NCBI GenBank assembly: GCA_039000515.1
Contig: JBCFYV010011135.1
Span: 7,105,163 to 7,169,162, forward strand
Direction of reading: 5' to 3'
Origin: Timema cristinae
Lineage: Eukaryota; Arthropoda; Insecta; Phasmatodea; Timematidae
DNA length: 64,000 nucleotides
Shown: positions 58,546 through 64,000 of the stretch, piece after piece
Layout of the letters: every line of letters begins with the position of its first letter
Numbering within the stretch: position 1 is the stretch's first letter
The notes under the pieces: generated by a model
What the model saw: the letters and a program-made list of their open reading frames with translations, nothing else
What the model was told of the DNA's origin: nothing
Databases searched by the model: none
Made by a program: the position numbers and the translations under genes

Positions 58546-61080
58546 ACGTATAACGGTATTGATGATTTTAATTCTGATTAATCCTAATTATTTTTAAGGT
58601 TAGGTTATGAAATGTGAATCTTTTAAAAATTGACTTTATTTGTTTGAGGAAGATTAGATCTATCTTTCTCATACTTTTCGTTTGACAGATGTCGGAATGT
58701 GATATTTCTAGTTAAACATCACTGAAAATAAGCGGGAATCACCTATTCATAATGTTATAATATTAGTGATTGAACTTAAACTGTAAGGTCCTAGTTTAAT
58801 AGGAAAATGTTGGCGTGAGCCAATTTCAAAATAACAAACTAGTTCTCTAAGACAGTAAGATAATTGAATGGCCACGGTCCCTGGTTGGCATCTTCTTTAA
58901 AATTATATATTAAAAACAAAATATAATATCATAAATGTTTTTTGTTAACTAATACTAATTCTTATTTTAATATTAGAATGATAAAAGCAAGCTCTATTAA
59001 CTAAGAAAATAAGGCAATTTGGTATTAATTTTGTATCAAATGAAAAAATAGTTTTACTAAAGAGAGTTTAAAAAAGCACAGTCCAGAAAAATCTTAGTTT
59101 AATCTTCATTTTGATTCAATATCTTCTACTTTGATCTTGTCGGAATGTTTAAGTTAGCACAATCTACTCTGATTAAATAGTTTTTTTATGACATAGATTA
59201 TCCTTAGGGTTTACTAAACATTATGTAATGATTTGTAAAATGACAAGCATAACAATATAATGTGAACAGTTATTTACAGGAATATTCCCCAAATAAGTCA
59301 ACAGCCTACCTAATTATATTAAGAAGATTTAAGAACAACAAACAGTAGAAACATTATTATTTTATTCATTCTATTTACTCACTTGAAAATAAACTACATA
59401 AACATATTACTATCTACTAACCAATTGTAAGTTTCTTATTTTATGGGAGGTTTTATTTTACTTAGGTGTATATGCACCCAACATAGCCCCTCCCTATCCT
59501 TAAAACCAATACCAAACCTTGATATTGATATCCGGTTAAAGCCATCTTCATTGTTCGTCACTAATGTTGTAAATATAAAAACCCGGGTTTAAATGTTATC
59601 CAACATCCAAACTTATAGTAGCTCTGTAGTAGTTTTTATATAATTTTGGGTAAACTACCTGATTTTTTCTATCTACAATGTCGTAATAATTGATTTTGCG
59701 ATGTTTAATTCTGTTGAGCTAAATTTTCTTTCTAAATTGTGTTAAAAATAACATTTTTCATATGTGTGACAGCCAAAATCCCTTCTTTAACTTGTAATCC
59801 ATGTGCCAGCAGAGCCTATAGATCAAGATGAACTATACTTTGGGTGTACCAGATTGTATTAATACCACAAAAGCAATAGTTCCTAAGGACGACGAAAAAG
59901 TAATAATCTAAGTCAAACCACAATGGGATTAATTCCTGTAAATATTAGTCATAGAAAGACCAATTCCCATAACTGTTAGTTCTGATTAATCCTAGTAAGA
60001 TCTCAAAGAATTCAATGTAAAATATTAGGAAAGATAAATGTTGACCATAATCATGTCGTAATTTTTGTAAGTAGTTCTCAAAAGTGCTGGTTTTCAAGCA
60101 ATTTGAGGAAAAACAGTTGACAAATGTTTGAAGAAAACCAACAAAACCTTTTCTTTATTTCTTCACCTATCATTAAGAGCCAAAAACTTGAATTAGTTGT
60201 ATGAGCAAGAAAGTTATTCAAAATAATTATCATTAAGGCCTCATAAATGCCTGTGCGACGTTTAATAAAAAAACAACAGTAATGCCAACGTTGGTCCTTA
60301 AAATACTAAAATTTCCTCTGTAAATATTATCTACCCTGTCAGTCAGTTATCACATAATAATCATTAAGGGTTTTCAATAAATAAAAATATATTTTATAGA
60401 TATACAAAATTATTGAATAATACGTTACATAGAATATCTTGGTTTACAACCATTTGAGACTGTTATGACGGTTGAGTGGGATGGATATTTCCAGAGCACT
60501 TGCTACTGAACTTTTAAACCAGCATAGATCCGGCTGTATCACAATTACAGATTGGTTAAGTATACCAATTTAAATATTCTTTAGCTTTGTATAAATTTTA
60601 TAATGAGCATTGTTTTTTTAAATATTAAGGTTTTGTAAATATATTATATACAACCTAAGGTTTGTATGTATAAATTTTTTTCTTCTCAAGTTAGCAAAAA
60701 ACTTTTTATAGATATGGTTAAGTTAATAGTAACTGAAAATATTACAAATAAATTAGGCTTTAGTATAAAAAGTATTAACTCAGTCGGATAGCTACAGCCC
60801 CAGTAATAGGAGCTTTTGTGATTCCGGACTGGCGATATTTTTGATTGAGCACAATTTTTAAAAGGTGTACATTAGGAATGGCCATCACACTTTTTCGTTG
60901 TCCTTAGGCACTAAAGAATTCGTGGTATGAAGAAAATCTGGTACCCCTAAGCTATACTCATATCATGCCAGCACATAAGCTATTGGTCTCACTTTGGATA
61001 CCTACTGACAAATTCTTACAGCCTTCAATATTTTTGTCCAAGATTATCACAAAATATATTTAATAAAATGAAGAGTTTGT
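58546..61080. other. Copy 2 counterpart of 36,196-38,730
   Basis: AT-rich, no gene seen. Confidence 0.5.
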
Positions 61081-61083
61081 GAT

Positions 61084-61171
61084 GAGCATTGCACGATATG
61101 AGCCTGAGCAATGCGAGATATATATCTGAGTGCTGTGAGATATATACCTGAGCGTTGCGCGATACATACCA
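61084..61171. repeat. 22-bp tandem repeat, four units (copy 2)
   Basis: Same four units as 38,734-38,821. Confidence 0.85.
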
Positions 61172-62151
61172 CACACAGAGTTATGAAATTATAAAATTAA
61201 TAACCATACACGATCGTGTGAATCTCAAACTGTAATTTTGAAATGTTGATTAGATTTTTTATCTGGTTAATTAAAAATTAATCTTAAAAAACTTTTCTCC
61301 CGGGAAACACCAATTATTTGGACAAGTTGTCAATAAGCCTCAGCTTTCTATGTATCAGAGGCAAAAACACCTTTTCATGATCCATCAAGGGAGCGTTTTA
61401 GACAATAAGAGTTCCGGGTACAAAGCCTTTTTCAGTGATCCATTTATTTATCCTGTAATACTTTAAGTTACTAGACTTTCTCACCAGAATAAATAAACTA
61501 TTTTGTGAATCTGGTTTGCAGTCTGAGTAACAGTGTACATCTGCCAACCATACTCATTACAATTATTGCATTAAGTAAGCCCAACGTGCTTCAATGTTTT
61601 TCTTATCTACTAAATGTACAACAGGTAAGGAGGGTTTCATCTTCTCATTGTGTAAGAGAACAGCATTCTAGCTTAGTTTTGAAGAATGAAAAGTTTCTCT
61701 TCTTTGTGGTTTTACTGAAGTATCAGTTCTACCATTAGACAATTCATAACACTGAAAAAGCAAAGGGAATCCTGCAGTCTGTATTAGTTTGAATATTTCT
61801 CTTGCCTCTTTCTGAACACGGATATTCTAGTTTCCTTGGCCTGTAAGTTCCACTTCTGAATTCATGGTTCCAAAAGTTATGCTCGCTACTTGGAGAGATC
61901 TAATTTCCCTCACTTAGTACATCTATTCTTAATATATTTTCTATCTAGACTATTACATAACCCAATTTAAAATGGCTTAATTTTACTTTACCAATTTTCA
62001 AATTATATACCAGTAGGGATTTTATACATTTTTATTTCAAACTAAAAATAAACACTGAACTTATTTAACAGACACACCAACCAGATATTTCAGTTCAGTT
62101 TGAAGTATTAATTATTGTTGTTCGTGATCAAACTGAGAAATGGTGCTTGTA

Positions 62152-62521
62152 TAGTACAGAAGGGTCCAAAAGTCGCTCAACCCTGTTTTTCCAAGGATAT
62201 TTCTCGCAGAAGAACATGGAAAATGAACCTGTTTTTTAATATGTATGGCAACACTATAATGTTAGTTGGGTGTTATGCAGGCCATGTGACCTTGAGACAT
62301 ATACTAGATCTAGCCAGTTGAGTTACAGCATTTGAAAGTGTAAGATGAGTTTTTCACGTGCAGAGCGAGTATTCGTCTTGAAACATTATTTTAACGCTAA
62401 TTCGTACATGGAATGCCAATGATCGTTTGCGCGTAATTTTCCAAAATCACGCGTGATAAATAAATCAACAATATGCCGAATTGATGGCGCAAAATATAAG
62501 TTTTTTCTTTGGGTTGTGTGA
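62152..62521 (+). pseudogene. DUF4817-type transposase N-terminus, copy 2
   Basis: Counterpart of 39,800-40,169, with ATG at 62,345 and the same in-frame TGA after MECQ. A Thr-to-Ile change (ACA to ATA) follows SRV. No catalytic domain follows. Confidence 0.7.
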
Positions 62522-63362
62522 AGTTTGAATCAACCTGTAGTCATATGGTTTTTATTTCTCCTGTTCCCAATTGGAAGGTGGAATAAGGAAGGATTGGAAG
62601 TATTGGAGCCCTGGCTTTATTGCAGATTGGAAGTTTGAGAGTACTCTATTTTAAATGTTGGATTTCTTTGAGATTTTTCAATTTTTGCAAGACAGACAAC
62701 TAAATTCAAGGTAAATAGCCGACACACGCATGGTATACTCATAACGTTCTACTTTGATCAATTTTTTAAAATTCATATAACATCTTTTACAGAATGTAAG
62801 CAATAACTCTAATTTATCTTGATCACCGACGTGTAAGCCAAAATATAAACATTACGTTTTTTGCACAGAACTTGTTGTATATCTATGATGAAATTTCACT
62901 GTGAACTGCCCACAAATATATCCAAATAGATTCAGTTGGACATCAGGTGTTTTACCATTGCGACTTAGTAAAACTGGAGAGCCTTGACCCATACATCTAC
63001 CTACCACAAAGAAACATAAAGTATCATTTAAACCTCGCCTTCTTAGTTTTACAATTGTACAACCCCCAGCACCTACCCAGTGAACATAAATTCACCCTCC
63101 GCGTTCACCCATAATGACGAAACAGCTATTACGCCCCCCAGCAAATATCATCTCAAGGTCACAACAACAATGAGAAAGTGCAGTTTGTTGTATTAAACCT
63201 CGATAAATAAAACACATTGAGAGGGGACATTATAACAAAAGAGAACTATACAAAATTTATATTTTTACTTATATTTTAGGAAAGATTTGAGATTTTTTGC
63301 AAAGAAAAATTAAAAATATTTATAGACATTAATGTTACAAACACTTTTTATCTTATTTTTTT

Positions 63363-63564
63363 CACGCACTGCATCTTACTATCTCCTCTGGTTGTACTAG
63401 TTATGTCAATGATTTATGGAGGAGGAATGTTGGATTTAGATTAAATGTACCCTTATTTGCGTGGAGGAAGAGTGGTTCACTAGGAAAAACTATACACAGT
63501 ACATCAAATTGAGGTTCAAGACTAAATCTCCCTGTCATTAAATGTCCAGTCTACTGCAAGAGTT
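63363..63564 (-). mobile_element. SINE family A, degenerate (copy 2)
   Basis: Counterpart of 41,014-41,215. Confidence 0.7.
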
Positions 63565-64000
63565 ACCAAAACAAACGTAATCAAACAAGTGGCCAGCCAT
63601 TTTTTTTTAACTTTTGCCCCACTGTTTTGTGTAGTTTTTCCCCACGCATCATTTTCCCATCTGGTTCGCACAAATAGAATTAATATAACAGTCTGGCTAA
63701 GCATGGTAGACGTTAGAGGAGTTCTATGTGTGTTTTAGCTAAATGAATGTATAAAACCATTTAGGATAAGCCCAGTACTTCCATTATGAAAGCTCGACAG
63801 TCCATCATATTCAAACCACACCAAACAAGATTGAAGATTAAGCCCAAGTACTCGGTTATAGAAACTATTTAATGACCAAAATATATGTGATTAAATGTTT
63901 AATCCATTTGAGTGGGAATTCTCAGACACTCGTATTAGAGTGGAAGTGAGTTAATCATTCCAAAACGTGTCAATAAATTATTATATATTTATTCATCATT

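Larger units (their letters stand above)
42359..64000 (+). repeat. Copy 2 of the 22-kb duplicated segment
   Basis: Collinear with 19,934 to about 41,650 and still matching at the window end. Differences from copy 1 include single-base changes, small indels (for example about 22 bp missing near 47,528 relative to copy 1 at about 25,100), two missing 75-bp units and rebuilt TA arrays. Confidence 0.97.

Overview
This window is non-coding, repeat-rich arthropod DNA. I see no complete protein-coding gene. It is AT-rich, has many TA and TTA/AAT microsatellites, insect-style CCTAACCTAACTT motifs, several tRNA-headed SINE families, and decayed mariner, hAT, piggyBac and Helitron elements. One SINE at about 35.7-35.95 kb has a shadow translation containing [20 protein letters not shown]. 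From memory, peptides of this kind recur in predicted proteins of Timema stick insects, so a phasmid of that type is my best guess (inference, not checked).

Layout. Positions 1-19,933 are single-copy within the window. They hold SINE fragments, a degenerate 88-bp tandem repeat (4.8-5.3 kb), a non-autonomous hAT element (5.8-6.6 kb), a piggyBac-like transposase relic on the minus strand (6.75-7.17 kb), a two-unit 88-bp repeat (9.5 kb), a tRNA-Lys-type primer-binding site from an LTR retroelement (11.2 kb), a nine-unit 81-bp minisatellite (14.1-14.8 kb), a mariner-type element with long terminal inverted repeats (15.36-18.58 kb) split by about 1.7 kb of foreign sequence, and a small inverted-repeat MITE (18.6-18.8 kb).

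Positions 19,934-42,258 and 42,359-64,000 are two near-identical copies of the same roughly 22-kb sequence in the same orientation. They are separated by exactly 100 Ns. The second copy starts abruptly at the first base after the Ns. This is what two overlapping or allelic contigs placed end to end would look like, although a genuine tandem duplication is not excluded. Each copy holds, in order: a SINE; a candidate terminal coding exon on the minus strand; a decayed Helitron/PIF1-type helicase; TA arrays; a 350-bp fold-back MITE; a CpG-rich block of 75-bp and 142-bp tandem arrays; further SINEs; a second large inverted repeat; an 83-bp tandem triplet; a 22-bp tandem quadruplet; and a fragment of a DUF4817-type transposase domain. 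The copies differ by scattered substitutions and small indels, by array lengths (seven versus five 75-bp units), and by TA-array structure.

No pathway or operon exists here. The only plausible host-gene piece is the short minus-strand exon at 21,021-21,163 and its copy at 43,446-43,588, which would be the 3' end of a gene whose other exons I could not find. The main results are the probable assembly duplication, the helicase relic, and the fold-back and tandem arrays that differ between the two copies.
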